From Pictodentalium vernedei (taxonomy: Eukaryota; Mollusca; Scaphopoda; Dentaliida; Dentaliidae), in NCBI GenBank assembly GCA_031216915.1, contig CM062297.1, positions 540,166,971 to 540,230,970 of the forward strand: a stretch of 64,000 bases of DNA, in the 5' to 3' direction. The notes beneath the pieces were generated by a model. That model was not told where the DNA came from. It was given only the letters and a program-made list of their open reading frames with translations, and did no database searches. Shown piece by piece: positions 31,852-42,619 of the stretch (position 1 is its first letter; every line of letters begins with the position of its first letter). Both the position numbers and the translations under genes were made by a program.

Positions 31852-32114
31852 TCTTTGGTGACTCCTGATCAACCGACGACAATGGGTTCAGAGTCGCAAG
31901 GGATTTGTAAATCCCACATCGTCCCTGCGCGCTAAAACCTTTCATTCATTCAATGGGTTCAGATATTTTTGTGTTTTCTGAGGAGACTTCTGATCTACCG
32001 ATAGAATATGTATAAATAATGTATCCAAATGTTTGTAAATAATGTATTTCTTAACAATAAAATGAAGGTAAACTGCATTTTCGTTCCGTTGTAATTGTAT
32101 ACAAAGATAAGTTC

Positions 32115-32936
32115 TATAATAATAATAACAACACTTTGGCCGGTCGCTGGTTTGTCGCGGTTCTCGTATGAGAAGGCCTTGGTTACCCATGTTCTACCAA
32201 CTGCCTCCCCCTATTCCCGCGCTTCTTCTCTCCTCCCAACACTCGGGGACGAACTGCTTGATGACATCCCTTGCCCCATTCTTCCCAATCTCTCCGATTA
32301 GTATATTAACCCTCTCCTTTGAGTCGCCCCCAAACCACATGTCCTTCATTCTCCCATCCCACTTCTCCATTATACTCCCCGTGAATCTTGTTCTTTTAGA
32401 CTAGTATTTTGGACATTCTATAAGAAAGTGTTCCAGGGTCTCCACCACGCCCACGTTACACATCTGGCACTCCTTTTCACTGTTTTTCCCAATTTTTCCC
32501 CTCAGCTCCAGGGACCGCGACCTCAGCTTGAACAACAGTGACCCCCAAAGGTGCCATCAAGGTACTCTTCAAAACCAGGCTTCTCTTTATCACGCAGGCC
32601 ACCCAAAGATCTCTTTGATTTGACCCCCTGTCGCCAATTACGGTTACAATCCTCCATGACCCTTTCTCTGACGATCTTTTTGCCCTGGTTTGCCGCAACG
32701 TCAAGGTCCGAGATCTCCATTGAGTAGTTTTCTACTAGCTCCCTCACTTGGACCATCCACCCCGTCTTGATATTTGAGTTGAAAGTTCTCAGGAACATTA
32801 CTTTACACCATCGGCTATCGGGGAGACTTAGCAAATAATTAAGATAACCGAGTTTCAATAGGTCTATCCTGTCCTTGATCCTCATCCACCCAAGCTCGCC
32901 CCTGATTGCTTCTAGTGCTGCGCCATTACTCGAGCC
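32115..32936 (-). mobile_element. F2 alpha copy 2, 3' segment
   Basis: A minus-strand alpha 3' end, starting with the inverse (TTA)n tail and continuing to the word CATTACTCGAGCC at 32936, where the beta element begins. The rest of this alpha copy resumes at 38061. The ORF2 C terminus is readable with frameshifts (frames ending in EEYLDGTFGG and LGGLRDKEKPGF). The first 577 bp are also present in the duplicate at 58609-59184. Confidence 0.88.
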
Positions 32937-33090
32937 TCTTAAATAAAACTGTGAGCGCTTTGAGCGCTTCTTAAATAAAACTGTGAGCGCTAAGTTGTCG
33001 AACGGTTCGTCGTGTTGTCGAACGGTTCGTCGTGTTGCCTTTTGTCGCGTGTTTACAGTTTTCCCTGTCCGATCGCGTAATTTTGTCTCG

Positions 33091-34519
33091 ATGATGGCGA
33101 GCAAGTCTGTTCAGACGGAGGTAAGTATGGAGGTAAATACGTGTAATATCGCGGTCCAGGTCAACGGTGTCAACGGGGTAAGTATTGGTGTGCAGACAGA
33201 GGTCACTGGGGGTGTCGGTCAGAGCCGGGTTGGTGGGGCCACCGATGACGATATTGGGCTTGAAGTTTGTAAACAGTGTTCTATGATGTATGGGGACTGT
33301 CGTTCGATGGGATATGGAGAGGTATGTGCAAACTGTCAGGAAATCCTCCGCCTACTCGAGACAATTGTTAAGTTTGAGGGGGAGATTGCTGAGCTGAAGG
33401 GAAAACTTGGTAGGGCGGGGCTGTCTGGAGTTACACCTGTGAAAGTAGCTTTCCGAGAAAAGTGGGTGGTTGTCGGTGGTTCCAAGAGGAAACATGGGGG
33501 TAGAACCTTTGATGTGAATGAGGTAGGTGATGAGGTGGGGGCTGCTAGAAAAGTACGTAGGACAGATGAGGGGGGCCCAGGCCGGAGCGATGCTGTAAAG
33601 CGTTTGGCGTGGACTATCAAAAGTGGTAGGAAAGGGGGGCCAGAGAAGCAGGTAGATAGGGGTGTAAAGTCCAAAGGCAGTGGGGAGTGCAGCACCAGAA
33701 ACAGATTTGATGTGCTCGATTCGGAAGAGACAGAGGAGGTGATGGAGGTAGTTGCAACAGATAGCAGCTTGGGGTCTAGGCCAGAAAAAAGGAGGAGGGA
33801 TCCGGGGGGGGGGGGGAGAAGACCAGGGGAGTAGTCCAGGTAGTTCAGGGCCTGGAAAGAGACGGAGGGACAATGATAGGAGTAATCCTAGGTCAAAGAT
33901 ACCGATACCGATATTGATTCCGAGTGGGGCTGTTGGAGAGGAAGAGGACGCTGTAAACAATAGGAGACTAGAGGAGATAAATAGGGCGAGGGCCAAAAGC
34001 AAGTTGGTGGTTGCGGGAAGTAGCATAGTTCGGGGGATCGACAAGGTTGTCTGTGGTCCGGACAGTAAAAATAGAACAGTTCTGTGCTTTCCGGGGGCTA
34101 AAGTGGAGGACCTGAGGGATAGAGTGGACGGTATTGTAGCTGGGTCGGGGCCTGATCCGGTAGTGGTATTACATGTGGGGTCCAATAACATCAGGGAGAG
34201 GAATTCAGTTCGTTTGGTGGACACATACAAGGACCTAATTAGTAAGCTACTTAGCAGGAATGCTCGGATCATCGTTTCAGGGGTGCTCCCCGTTATGGGT
34301 GGTGGGAATGAGAGGAACTCGCGGATTATGGCACTAAACGAGGAGCTGGAAGAGCACTGCAAAGACTTGGGAATACATTTCATTGACCACTGGGATTCAT
34401 TCTGGGGACAAGGAGAGTTGTATGGGCGAGACGGATTGCATTTAAGTAGGATGGGTACAGACCTGTTGGGCCAAAAAATTTTACAGGTGGCTGGGCCTTT
34501 TTTGGAGAAAAGGGGGTAG
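33091..34519 (+). pseudogene. F2 beta copy 1 ORF1 with SGNH-hydrolase-like domain
   Basis: The start MMASKSVQTE at 33091 is shared with copy 2, upstream methionines not. The N-terminal half has a CKQC-x8-C-x6-CANC cysteine cluster, then a short coiled-coil-like stretch (LETIVKFEGEIAELKGKLG) and a basic region. The C-terminal half is an SGNH/GDSL esterase-like domain: KLVVAGSSIVRG (block I, catalytic Ser in GSS), PGAKVEDL, VVLHVGSNNI (block III, GxN) and YGRDGLHLSRMG (block V, DxxH). Such esterase ORF1 proteins are known in CR1/L2-type elements and may act on membranes or as nucleic-acid partners. A run of 13 G at 33804-33816 shifts the frame and separates the halves; without it one protein of about 475 residues would result. 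Confidence 0.88.
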
Positions 34520-34580
34520 GGGACCACAGCCGATAACCCAGAGGGGCTCAAATGCCGGGAACATAGAAAGAACAACAAAC

Positions 34581-37500
34581 ATGCACAACACAGGGACATA
34601 CCAGGGTTATAATAATGTGCCAGTGATGACAAAAAAACAAAGATTCATTAAGTTTGGGTACTGCAACATCCAGGGTCTGCACAAGAAAGTAAGCGAAATA
34701 TCAGCAATGATGGACGAAGGAGACTTCGATATAATGGGTCTAAGTGAGACGTGGATACGACGGGATGAGCGGGTTGATCAGATGAAGGGTTGCGTGTGGA
34801 TAGGAGCTGGGCGAACTGAGGGTCAGAAACGGGGTGGGGGTGTTGGCATCTACGCTAAAGAGGAATTACAGCCCTCATTGATTACAGATCTCACAGAAGC
34901 AAGGACTCAGATTCCAGTATCCAACGAAATAGTCTGGGCAAAAATCAAGTTAGGAAGCAGGAGGGTTGCCGTTGGTGTTGTATACTTAGCAGTGGAGGGA
35001 AGTAAGCCCGAGTGGAATGATTCAATATATACAACTCTTAGATCGAATATCACAGAGCTTGAAAGCAGGGGGTTCAGTATTGTCCTAATGGGGGACTTCA
35101 ATGGGCACATCGGGGATAAGGAGGAGGGCATACAGGGAGGTGATAGGAAAATTAACACGAATGGGAGGAAGATGTTGGACCTATCAAAAGAGCTTGGTTT
35201 AAAGATCCTGAACAGGGATGCGAAATGTAAGGGTAAATGGACCTGGGAGAGGAACGATAAGAAAACAATAATTGATTATATACTCACTGACATTAGCGTA
35301 TGGAGGGAGGTTATAGATGTAGAAATAGATGACGAGGGAAAAAATGACTTGGGTAGTGATCACAACCTGATAACAGTTAAGATTATGGGCAAAAAGACGA
35401 ATAGAGAAAGAAATACCATCAAGGAAGTTTGGGGACTAAAACAAGGAGCCGACTGGAAGCAGTTTCGGGAAAAACTAAAACCAAATCTTGAATGTATACC
35501 AAGGGATGCAAATGTCCAGAGTATTTCAGATGGCATAGTAAATAGCCTAACAGAGGCAGGGAAGGATTGTATAGGAAGGGTGAGGGTCCCAACGAGAGAG
35601 CTTGGATACAGGGTTAACGAGGGTCTGAAAAAGGCTATAAAAGAAAGGAAGGTAAAATGCGCTGCTTACAGAAGAAGTAGGAAGCTTAAAGGGGTGGATA
35701 GCAATGACACGAGACTAATGAAAGGAGAATATGAACTGGCACGGAAAAAGGTGAATGAGATAAAGAATTGCAATTGCAGTCTTGCCAGAACAATAAAGAA
35801 AACGGGGGGTTCGAGCTCAAACGTATTTTGGAACTGGGTAAATAAACGGGGGAAAAGTAGTGTGCAGAGTATCAAAGTGGATGGGGAAAGTACAGATGAT
35901 AAAGGCCGTATCGCTTCAGAGTTAGTCAAGCACTGGGAAAAGATAAACGATAGGCGATGGGGCAGTGGGTCCCCACCAAAACGAAATACACTGGTGGAGG
36001 AGAACCTATCCAATCGTGTATGTAGCGAAATAACGGCAGAAGAAGTGCGGAACGTGGTCTCGAAATTAAAAAATGGTAAAGCGGGAGGGACTGATGAAAT
36101 TCCGAACGAATTCCTCAAAAATGGAGGGGAGGCACTTATTGAAGTCCTGACAAACCTTTTCAACCTGGCTCTGCGAAAGCAAGAGGTCCCCAGAGAGTGG
36201 AGGGAAAGTAAGGTGTCGTTCATACACAAAAAGGGGGATAAGGAAGTTCTAGATAACTATAGGGGGATATCAGTTAGTAGTAACATCGGAAAAGTATTCT
36301 GTAAGGTCATATACGGTAGACTAGAGGAAGTTATTGAAGAGAAAGGTTTTTTAGGAGAAATTCAAAATGGTTTCAGGAAAGGACGAAGAGTCACTGATCA
36401 CCTATTTACACTCACCCAACTGATAGAATCAACAAAGGCTGAAAAGAAAAAGATGTTTCTGGCATTTCTAGATGTGAAAAAAGCGTACGACCGAGTGTGG
36501 AGGGAAGGTATGTGGCGAAAGCTCGAGGGCATCGGACTGGGGGGTGACTTTGTGGGAATCATGAAAGCACTGTATACAGATGTGCAAAGCCAACTCAGTC
36601 TAGGGAGTATCACTACAAAACGAGTCCCTATGGATATAGGCCTCAAGCAGGGGTGTATCTTTTCACCGATTTTGTTTGCATTGTATGTTAAAGATTTAGG
36701 GGACGAACTAATTCAGAGTGCGGAGGGGGTAAATGTTGGAGACATAAAGATACCAGGCTTATTCTTTGCGGACGACATGGTGTTAATGTCTAGAACTGAA
36801 CAGGGGCTAGAGAAATTGCTGGAAATTGTTGGTAGATATGGGAACACTTGGCGGCTCGAACTAAATGAAAATAAAAGCAAGGTAATACCCGTTGGACGCA
36901 AGGTAGATATGACGAAGAGATGGAGAGTGGGGGAGTTCTCAATCCCCGAAGGGGAAAGCAAACAAATCACTGTAGGAGAAACGGGAGAGTATGGGTATCT
37001 AGGGGTAAGCATAAATATAACGGGAAGAGGGGTGTACAGAAATTACTCAGCCAAACTGATTCTGAAGGGGAAAAGAATTCTGAACCAACTAAAACTTTTA
37101 GAGAAAAATAGTTTCAACAAGGTCTTTGTGGGGAAAACACTGTGGGAGAGGGTGGGTTTACCAAGTATAACGTATGGCACGGACGTGATTCCATTAAACC
37201 AAACCATTATTAAGAAGTTGGAAAGTACTCAGAATGATGCCGGCAGATGGATAACAGGGTCGAGTAATGCTGCAGCTTTGGAAGCAGTAAGGGGGGAGCT
37301 TGGGTGGATGAAAATCAAGGACAGGGTAGATTTGGGAAAACTGTGTTACTTTAACTACTTGAGAAACCTTTCCTGACATCCGGTGGTGCAAATTGATGCT
37401 CGATACCATTTGGAATTCTAATATAGAAACGGGGTGGTCAAAACATGTGAGGGAACTAATGGACAATTACTCTATAGAGGTCACAAACATAGAAGTAGGA

Positions 37501-38000
37501 ATGAAAGAAGGCAAAAGGTTTGTCAAAGAGAGAGTCATGGAAGATTGCAATCGAAACTGGCGAGCAGGGGTTAGCGTGAAAAGACCACTGCAGGGGTTAC
37601 AATATAAAGAAAAGCCAGCTTTTGAGAAGTACCTAGATGGCACCTTTGGAGGGTCACTGCTGTTCAAACTGAGATCAAGATCATTGGAGCTTCGGGGAAA
37701 AATTGGGAGAGATGGGGAAAAGGGATGCCAAATGTGCCACTCTGGAGTAGTGGAGACCCTTGAACATTTTCTCTTGGAATGCCCACAATATATACCTCAT
37801 AGAATAAAATTTACTGGAAGAATAATGCAGAAGTGGGTGAAGAAACAAAGGATAGATGGCTGAAGGGGGACACGAGGGAGAGGGTAGGAATGCTTATTGA
37901 AGAAATTGAAAAAGAGGAAGTGAGGGACACTATTAAGCAGTTTATATCTGAATGCTGGGAGGAGAGGAGAGGAAGAGGGGGTGGGGTGCAGGGGGAATGA
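34581..38000 (+). pseudogene. F2 beta copy 1 ORF2: endonuclease-reverse transcriptase
   Basis: ATG at 34581, 62 bp after the ORF1 stop. The endonuclease blocks are FGYCNIQGLHKK, MGLSETWIR, VGVVYLAVEGSK, VLMGDFNGHIG, TWERNDKKTIIDYI and GSDHNLI. The RT blocks are VLDNYRGISVSSNIGK, LAFLDVKKAYDRVW, GLKQGCIFSPILFALYV and LFFADDMVLM. Two single-base frameshifts break it: an extra T near 37368 and a lost G near 37836. A small deletion near 35770 removes a few residues of a basic linker (KNNNRKERN in copy 2). The C terminus holds the CQMC-x9-H-x4-C motif. The enzyme family nicks DNA and reverse-transcribes its RNA at the nick. Confidence 0.92.
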
Positions 38001-38061
38001 TGGCCTTCTCTTATGAGGACCGCGACAAATCAGCGGCTGGCCAAAGAGTTATTATTATTAT

Positions 38062-40797
38062 CCATCGGCCTGCATCGTTCTAAGGATTTCCAAGCTCTTA
38101 ACAGCTGTCTGGTTTAGGAGTACAACTTCCGTACCGTATGTTATACTTGGCAGACCCACCATTTCCCAAATGGTTTTCCCCACGAAAACCTTTTTGAAAC
38201 TGTTTCTCCCTATAAGTTTCATTTGGTTAAGGATTCGCTTCCCCTTCAGAATCAATTTATTTGTGTGGTTTCGGTAGATGCCTCTTCCTGTGATGTTTAT
38301 ATTTACCCCCAGGTATTCATAGTCACTAGTCTCTCCTACACTAAGAAGTCTACTGCTACCTTCCGGAATGCAGAACTCCCCCACTCTCCACCTTCGAGTG
38401 GGGTCCACTTTGCGGCCCACGGGTATAACTTTGCTCTTGCTTTCATTAAGTTCGAGTCTCCATTTGCTCCCATATTTCCCAACAATTCCCAGCATCTTCT
38501 CTAACCCCTCTTCGCTTTCTGACACTAGCACCATATCGTCTGCAAAAAAAAAGCCCTGGGATCTTCAAGTCACCAACTGCAACCCCCTCGTCGCTATGCA
38601 GGAGTTCATCTCCTAAACCTTTGATGTACAATGCAAAAAGAATTGGCGAAAGGATACACCCCTGTTTTAGGCCTATTTCCATAGGCACACGGTTTGTTGT
38701 AATGTTACCCAGGCTAAGTTCACTCTGTACATCTTTATACAATGCTTTCATAATCCCAACAAACTCGCCCCAAGCCCAGAGCCTCCAGCTTGCGCCACAT
38801 ACCCTCCCTCCATACTCTATCGTATGCCTTTTTAACATCCAAAAAGGCCATGAACATCTTTTTCTTTTTTGCTTTCGCGGATTCTATCATTTGGGATAGC
38901 GTGAAAAGATGGTCAGTGACTCTCCTTCCCTTCCTGAAGCTATTCTTGATTTCTCCCAAAAAATCCTTCTCCTCAATCACCTCCTCTAATCTCTCATACA
39001 GGACTTTACAAAAAACTTTTCCAATGTTGCTGCTGACAGAGATCCCTCGATAGTTATCCAAGACGTCTCTTTCCCCCTTTTTGTGAATAAATGTCACTTT
39101 ACTTTCCCTCCACTCCTTTGGGACCTCTTGTTTTTCTATGGCTAAATTGAATAGGGCAGTTAGGCTTTCCAAGAGTTCCTCTCCCCTTTTTGATAAACTC
39201 GTTAGGAATTTTGTCCACCCCTCCCGCTTTTCCATTTCTCAATTTTGAGATCACCCTTCGCACCTCCTCAGTTTTGATTTCGCTGCACACGAAGTCCGAG
39301 AGATTTTCCTCGACCTGGTTCAGACACTCCGGTGGGTTCCCCAATCCCCAACGCTTATCGTTTACCTTTTCCCAGTGCTTGACTAGTTCTAATGCGATTT
39401 GATCTCGCTCTTCTGTAACTCTGCCATCTACTTTAATGCTCTGTTGGTTATTCCCTTTGTTACGTTTGTTCACCCATTTCCAAAATACGCTCGAACTCAC
39501 CCCCCCCCCCCCCCCCCCTGTCGTTCTTATCGTCCTAATAAGACTGCTATTTCGCACTCTCCGGTTGTCGTCTTTAATCTTGTTTACTTTATTTCGTGCT
39601 TGTTGGTATTCTTCCTTTGCTACCATGGCCTCATTGCCTTCCACCCCCTTAAGTTTTCTACTTCTCCTGTATGCAGCACATTTAGCTTTTCTAACCTTTA
39701 TGGCCCTTTTCAGTTCTTCGTTCACTCTGTACCCAAGTTCCCTGTTGGCACCCTTATCTTTCCTACACTTTCCTTCCCTGCCTCCACTAGGCTCGCAACT
39801 ATGGCGTCAGCCATCTTCTGGACACTACCCCCTTGTGTACGGCTGCAAGCTTTGGTTTCAGTTTTTCTTCGAACTTCGCCCAGTCGGCATCCTTTTTGAG
39901 TTCCCAAATCTCCTTGGAGCTTCCTTTCCTTTTCTCTAGGTTTTTGGCCCTCATCGTCACAGTAATCAAGTTGTGATCACTATCCAACTCCATTTTGCCC
40001 TCATCATCCACTTCTACCCTTATCACCTCCCTCCATAAATTCATATCTGTGAGAATGTAGTCAATTATTGATTTTCTGTTGTTTCTCTCCCAGGTCCATT
40101 TCCCCTTACATCTAGCGTCCCTGTTCAGAATCTTCAGACCGAGCTCATTTGTGAAGTTCAACAGCTTCCTTCCATTCCTGTTGACTTTCTTGTCCCCTAC
40201 CTCTATGCCTTCTTCCTTGTCACCTACGTGTCCATTAAAGTCGCCCATCAGAATTATACCGAGCCCCCTGTTTTCTAGTTCAGTGATATTGGACCTTAGT
40301 GTTGAGTATATCGAGTCATTCCACTCGGGTTTACTTCCCTCCACCGCACAGTACACAATCCCAAGGGCAATACTTTTGTTTCTCAGACTGATCTTTACCC
40401 ATCCAATTTCTTTTGACACATCAGCCGAGGTGATGATATCTTCCAGATCTGTAATCAGCGACGGTTTTAAATCCTCTTTAATGTACACGCCTACCCCTCC
40501 CCCCTTTTTCTGGCCTTCCGTTCGCCCTACACCTATCCACACACACCCGCTTACTTGGTCTACCCGTTCCTCGTGTCTTACCCACGTCTCGCTTAAGCCC
40601 ATTACATCAAACTCCTCTGCCTCGATCAATGTAGCAATTTCACTTACTTTCCGGTGGAGACCCTGGATGTTGCTATAACCCACTTTCAGGGTACTGAGGT
40701 TCATTGGCTTCCGCCTACTGGGCCCATTGTTTTCTGGTGCTAGTCTTGGTAAACTTATTCTGTCCCCCTCACTCTTGTTCACCCCACCTATGTCCAC
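38062..40797 (-). pseudogene. F2 alpha copy 2 ORF2: endonuclease-reverse transcriptase
   Basis: The endonuclease is readable in one frame (40797-39799): VGYSNIQGLHRK, MGLSETWVR, LGIVYCAVEGSK, ILMGDFNGHVG, TWERNNRKSIIDYI and DSDHNLI. The central linker (39725-39099) contains a glycine run from the 19-base C tract, in frame. The RT follows with NYRGISVSSNIGK, AFLDVKKAYDRVW, GLKQGCILSPILFALYI and, after frameshifts near 38770 and 38550, a damaged FADD block (FFCRRYGASV in one frame). It stops at 38062 where the beta element cuts it. Confidence 0.9.
39500..39518 (+). repeat. Run of 19 C (G on the element strand)
   Basis: Replaces a GGGAGG-like word of alpha copy 1 near 27598. Part of the recurrent poly(G/C) pattern. 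Confidence 0.8.
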
Positions 40798-40802
40798 TCT
40801 AG

Positions 40803-41042
40803 TTATACTTGCCTCTGACCTCCCACCCCGCTCCTCTCCAAAAAAGGCTCTGCTACCCGTAGCATTTTATCCCCTAAAACCCGTTTCCCCGCCCTGCTAA
40901 GAATGCAGCCCGTCACGCCCGTACATGCTCCCATTGCCCCAAAACGTGTCCCAATGGTCGATAAAGGGAATTCCCAGATCAACACAGTAGTCCTCTAACT
41001 CTTCATTTAGCGCCAAAATCCTTGAGTTCCGTTCGTCCCCAC
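40803..41042 (-). pseudogene. F2 alpha copy 2 ORF1 C-terminal remnant (SGNH block V)
   Basis: The minus-strand reading gives RNSRILALNEELEDYC, IPFIDHWDTFWGNGSMYG and RDGLH, equivalent to the last third of the beta ORF1 esterase domain, including the DxxH block. A stop and a frameshift follow right after the DGLH word. The element is truncated upstream of this, so the nucleophile block is absent. Confidence 0.82.
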
Positions 41043-41270
41043 TAAAACCTAGCTATGTCGAAAGATGCTTTGGATATCCTTTGTCTGATATCCTAGCCTT
41101 GTACTTGGATACCCCAAGCATTTAAAGCCATATGTAGCTAGTTTTTATATAACGTATCTTTGTATACAGTTATAACGGAACTGCGGTCATTTTGGTGCGA
41201 AATGTAGGCTAAATATTTCCATTTGTTGTAAATAATGTCCTTTTTGGGTGCAGTTAATTCCCTGATCCAT
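41043..41270. other. Unassigned short spacer
   Basis: Non-coding sequence between the alpha copy 2 truncation point and the inverted repeat; no repeat partner is seen in the window. Confidence 0.3.
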
Positions 41271-41420
41271 ATTAACAGTCAATAGTGATGGAAATTATCT
41301 CATTCGGCAGGTTAGATAATAGAGGTTATTAGGTTGTTAAATTGAAAAATACTGATCAATTAACACCTCTATTATCTATACTGGCGGATGAGATAATCCC
41401 CTTCATTATTGACTGTTAAT
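41271..41420. repeat. 150-bp inverted-repeat (hairpin) element
   Basis: The arms 41271-41326 and 41365-41420 pair with few mismatches (ATTAACAGTCAATA with TATTGACTGTTAAT at the outer ends; GATAATAGAGGT with ACCTCTATTATC inside), leaving a loop of about 40 bases. The size and symmetry fit a small non-autonomous inverted-repeat element. Confidence 0.75.
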
Positions 41421-41657
41421 GAGAATGAAGGACATGTGGTTAGGGCGAGACTCAAAGCAGAAGGTTAATATGCTAATCGGAGAGATTGGGAAGAATGGGG
41501 CAAGGGATGTCATCAAGCAGTTCGTCTCCGAGTGTTGGGAGGAGAGGAGAAGCGTGGGAATAGGGAGGGAGTTGGGAGTACAGGGGTAACCAGGACCTTC
41601 TCGTCCGAGAACCGCGACAAATCAGCGGCTGGCCAAAGTGTTATTATTATTATTATA
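41421..41657 (+). mobile_element. F2 alpha fragment, 3' end only
   Basis: A 5'-truncated alpha copy of about 237 bp beginning GAGAATGAAGGACATGTGG and ending GCCAAAGTGTTATTATTATTATTA. It directly abuts the hairpin element on the left and a CGAAACGTCC array on the right. Confidence 0.88.
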
Positions 41658-41659
41658 GG

Positions 41660-41715
41660 AGGCCGAAACGTCCAGGGCCGAAACATCTCGAGGCCGAAAC
41701 GTCCCAATACCCACT
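41660..41715. repeat. GGCCGAAACGTCC array
   Basis: Three GGCCGAAACRTC units in direct order (GGCCGAAACGTCC, GGCCGAAACATC, GGCCGAAACGTCC), the same unit as at 30622-30712 but in one orientation only. Confidence 0.8.
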
Positions 41716-41742
41716 GAAACATACCCCATATTCATCCGCACT

Positions 41743-42501
41743 TCACTTGCAAGGTAACAGATTTGTTTTTTGGAAGGCATCCCCTGCTCTGAGTGGAGGT
41801 GCTTGTCCAACATGCGTCCACTGACTTGGTACAGCTGTTGCTTTTGATATGCTTTTGGTTATGCTTTGTCTAGGAACTTTCGGATTTCTGCAGTTTGTGG
41901 ACCCCCTATAACTCATCTGTGCCCTGCCTTTGTCAACCACAGGCACCAAACTTACCCTGGGACTTGAATCTCCATCTACAGAATCCCAGCACACTGGTGT
42001 GTTATGTGGAACACACATAGTCGGCCCTGTTGGATTTTCCCCTTGGCTGGACCCCGGGATGTATAAACCTTCACTTTTCCCAAAACAGCTAAGCTGACTA
42101 GGAGGCTGGCACTCCATGCTTGTGTTATCTGAGTTCTGTTGCAACTCTTTCCCTGAACTTGATTTATAGTCTCTATAGTATGAACCTGTTGTGTGAAAAT
42201 ATGGTTCAGTGGGCGCCATCTGTTCCTGTAAAGTACCATTTGTAACACTAACCAAATTTCGATCGGTGTGCTGCGATCCAATAGGGTCATAATATCTGGG
42301 CCGAGGTATTCTGAGTAGGCCACTGTCGACCTGAACCCCAAGAGTCGTTTGTCGTCTTTCAGTCTCTGTATATTGGATAGGAGTATTTCTATACATTCCT
42401 CTCCCTTGGAACTTCTCTCGTGCATCCGACTGCATTATGTGTCGACATGAAGCGAGGCTGAAACAATTAATGACTACTCCTTGGAATATGGGCTTTCTCA
42501 A
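41743..42501 (-). CDS. Gag-like ORF of the 321-bp LTR element
   Basis: 252 codons on the minus strand. It is rich in S, T, P, Q, G and R, with no zinc knuckle and no recognised domain. It lies about 120 bp downstream of the LTR at 42620-42940 in the same orientation. A further short frame (42680-42498, QQEEVAESIEGSEQ) spans the LTR edge and could be the N-terminal part displaced by a frameshift. The position after a 5' LTR and the composition suggest a gag-like protein, but homology is not visible. The start may lie upstream of the listed methionine. Confidence 0.4.
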   Translation of the reverse strand: MRKPIFQGVVINCFSLASCRHIMQSDAREKFQGRGMYRNTPIQYTETERRQTTLGVQVDSGLLRIPRPRYYDPIGSQHTDRNLVSVTNGTLQEQMAPTEPYFHTTGSYYRDYKSSSGKELQQNSDNTSMECQPPSQLSCFGKSEGLYIPGSSQGENPTGPTMCVPHNTPVCWDSVDGDSSPRVSLVPVVDKGRAQMSYRGSTNCRNPKVPRQSITKSISKATAVPSQWTHVGQAPPLRAGDAFQKTNLLPCK

Positions 42502-42619
42502 GACTCAGTTTTGTCAACACCATGTTCCCTGTCGTTTCTGTGTGTCTCTTGAAATGTATTCTGGTCCCTTTTAGAGTCTAACTGCTCACTTCCTTCTATC
42601 GACTCTGCCACTTCCTCTT

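Larger units (their letters stand above)
29897..32691 (+). repeat. Duplicated block, copy 1 (partner 57133-59184)
   Basis: Colinear and almost identical by eye to 57133-59184, apart from a beta fragment inserted at 31120-31851. Without it the lengths are about 2.06 and 2.05 kb. The block includes a CGAAACGTCC foldback array, non-coding DNA and the 3' end of a minus-strand F2 alpha element. Short open frames in it are conserved between the copies only because the DNA is duplicated, and carry no recognised domain. Confidence 0.9.
32937..38060 (+). mobile_element. F2 beta full-length element, copy 1 (inserted in alpha copy 2)
   Basis: 5.1 kb from TCTTAAATAAAACTGTGAGC to the GCCAAAGAGTTATTATTATTA tail. 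It holds ORF1 (33091-34519) and ORF2 (34581-38000). It splits a minus-strand alpha element: the left flank CATTACTCGA and right flank TTATCCATCGGCC are adjacent in intact alpha (29027-29047 on the other strand). The 5' end carries two short tandem duplications absent from the copy at 50994-56088: the AATAAAACTGTGAGCGCT segment and the TTGTCGAACGGTTCGTCGTG segment. Confidence 0.92.
38061..41042 (-). mobile_element. F2 alpha copy 2, 5' segment
   Basis: Continuation of the alpha element interrupted at 32936. Read from 41042 downward it has the end of an SGNH ORF1, all endonuclease blocks and most of RT. It is 5'-truncated within ORF1. A run of 19 C at 39500-39518 lies in the linker between endonuclease and RT. 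Confidence 0.88.

Noticed and set aside
33352-34632. 426-codon minus-strand frame opposite F2 beta ORF1
   Set aside because: Shadow of ORF1: proline/serine-rich translation of the antisense strand, recurring opposite every beta ORF1.
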